DNA of 64,000 nucleotides from CAINVV01 sp037137375 (GTDB lineage Bacteria > Bacteroidota > Bacteroidia > Bacteroidales > Prolixibacteraceae): positions 1-64,000 of the forward strand of contig JBAXKJ010000011.1 in the NCBI GenBank assembly GCA_037137375.1. The letters run 5' to 3'. The translations under genes and the position numbers were made by a program. This document shows positions 63,329-64,000 of this stretch, one piece after another (within the stretch, counting starts at the first letter, position 1; every line of letters begins with the position of its first letter). The notes beneath the pieces were generated by a model. That model was not told where the DNA came from. It worked only from the letters and a program-made list of their open reading frames with translations, and did no database searches.

Positions 63329-64000
63329 ATGAACAATCAAATGAGAAAAATTAAATTCATTCTTTTAATGGTTGCTATCCAGCTATTTAATATAGCTCAA
63401 GCGCAACAAAAAAATGAAATTACCGGAAAAGTCATCGATGAAACAGGACAAGGTATGCCCGGTGTCAATGTTCTGGTTAAAGGGGTAAAGACCGGAACGG
63501 TTACTAATTTTGAGGGTAACTACGTTCTAAGGGTTGATAATCCATCAACAGCAATTCTTGTTTTCTCTTTTATCGGGATGAAGACCAAAGAAGAAAAAGT
63601 TGGGAATAGGAAAATTATCAATACAATCCTGGAAACATCCCTGAATCAGCTGGATGAAGTGGTAGCAGTAGGCTACAGTAACATGAAACGAAGAGACATT
63701 ACGGGCTCGGTTGTTTCGGTCGATGCAGCTGAAATGGCCAAGACCCCGACATCGGATGTGGCTCAGGCATTGGCAGGAAGGGTTTCCGGCGTAATGGTAA
63801 GCCAGGCGGAAGGTAGTCCGGATGCTTCCATTACTATCCGCGTACGTGGAGGAATCTCCATCACGGGGAATAATGAACCATTGTATATTATTGATGGGTT
63901 TCCAACCGAAAACGGCTTGTCGAGTTTAGATCCTGGAAGTATAGAATCCATCGATATCCTGAAAGATGCATCCTCTACCTCCATCTATGGCGCCCGTGGT
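63329..64000 (+). CDS. SusC-like TonB-dependent transporter of PUL 2 (truncated at right edge)
   Basis: The first 224 codons are in the window and the frame is open at the edge. The start is the ATG at 63329 or the one at 63341. A signal peptide (IAQAQ) is followed by the carboxypeptidase-regulatory-like domain (ITGKVIDETGQGMPGVNVLVKG, VFSFIGMKTKEEKV) and the TonB-box region (LDEVVAVGYSNMKRRDITGSVVSV). The plug is seen in RVSGVMVSQAEGSPDASITIRV, EPLYIIDGFP and DILKDASSTSIYGARG. Its SusD partner should lie just beyond the window. It would import GAG oligosaccharides. Confidence 0.93.
   Translation, partial: MNNQMRKIKFILLMVAIQLFNIAQAQQKNEITGKVIDETGQGMPGVNVLVKGVKTGTVTNFEGNYVLRVDNPSTAILVFSFIGMKTKEEKVGNRKIINTILETSLNQLDEVVAVGYSNMKRRDITGSVVSVDAAEMAKTPTSDVAQALAGRVSGVMVSQAEGSPDASITIRVRGGISITGNNEPLYIIDGFPTENGLSSLDPGSIESIDILKDASSTSIYGARG

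Overview
The window comes from a member of the Bacteroidota. The evidence is two polysaccharide utilisation loci (PULs) built on SusC/SusD pairs and hybrid two-component systems (HTCS), Bacteroidota-type -7 promoter elements (TAnnTTTG), few Shine-Dalgarno sites, and housekeeping genes typical of the phylum (DUF47-PiT phosphate uptake, asnS-rpoN). The sequence alone does not fix the genus. Heparinases that match the Pedobacter heparinus enzymes residue for residue at the active site point to a polysaccharide-degrading environmental lineage.

Layout. 1-3236 (minus): a corrinoid methyltransferase cassette in the order mtaC-mtaA-mtaB, with mtaB running to the left edge and a divergent AraC regulator at 3374-4267. 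4259-8775: a SixA-like phosphatase, a ROK sugar kinase, a FucP-type sugar permease, a YghZ/Gpr-type aldo/keto reductase and a small unknown gene. 8945-25339 (plus): PUL 1, comprising an HTCS, SusC, SusD, two tandem agarase-like (GH50-like) clan GH-A hydrolases, a GH2-like enzyme and a right-handed beta-helix protein. Its substrate is not certain; a galactan or other marine-type glycan is a guess. 25369-34107: acyl-CoA ligase, a small membrane protein, asnS, rpoN, and a minus-strand phosphate-type operon (DUF47, PiT, histidine kinase, response regulator). 34197-39921 (minus): a metal-uptake block with a zinc-type ABC transporter, a NikR-like repressor that lacks the nickel ligands, and a TonB-dependent receptor, interrupted by a repeat-rich non-coding stretch; yidD follows. 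40056-41772: an FNR-type reductase and rlmN.

41803-64000 (plus): PUL 2, a glycosaminoglycan locus. An HTCS is followed by heparinase III (PL12), a secreted PHP/DUF3604 protein, a sulfatase resembling GlcNAc-6-O-sulfatases, a chondroitinase-ABC-like PL8 lyase, a second sulfatase, a 1397-residue GH127-GH2 fusion, heparinase II (PL21), a GH88 unsaturated glucuronyl hydrolase, and a SusC that runs off the right edge. The enzymes can work in sequence. The lyases cut heparan sulfate and chondroitin/dermatan, the sulfatases remove ester sulfate, GH88 removes the unsaturated uronate, and the fusion and PHP proteins may act on parts of the proteoglycan that the usual GAG set does not explain.

Points most worth a second look: the PHP protein and GH127-GH2 fusion inside a GAG locus; a 47-bp promoter/operator module repeated before heparinase III and before GH88; a 21-bp-spaced direct repeat before the PUL 1 susC; an array of twenty-five exact 8-bp units just upstream of the nikR-like gene; a shared operator-like motif before nikR and its TonB receptor; and a methanol-type corrinoid methyltransferase set in a phylum where it is not expected.
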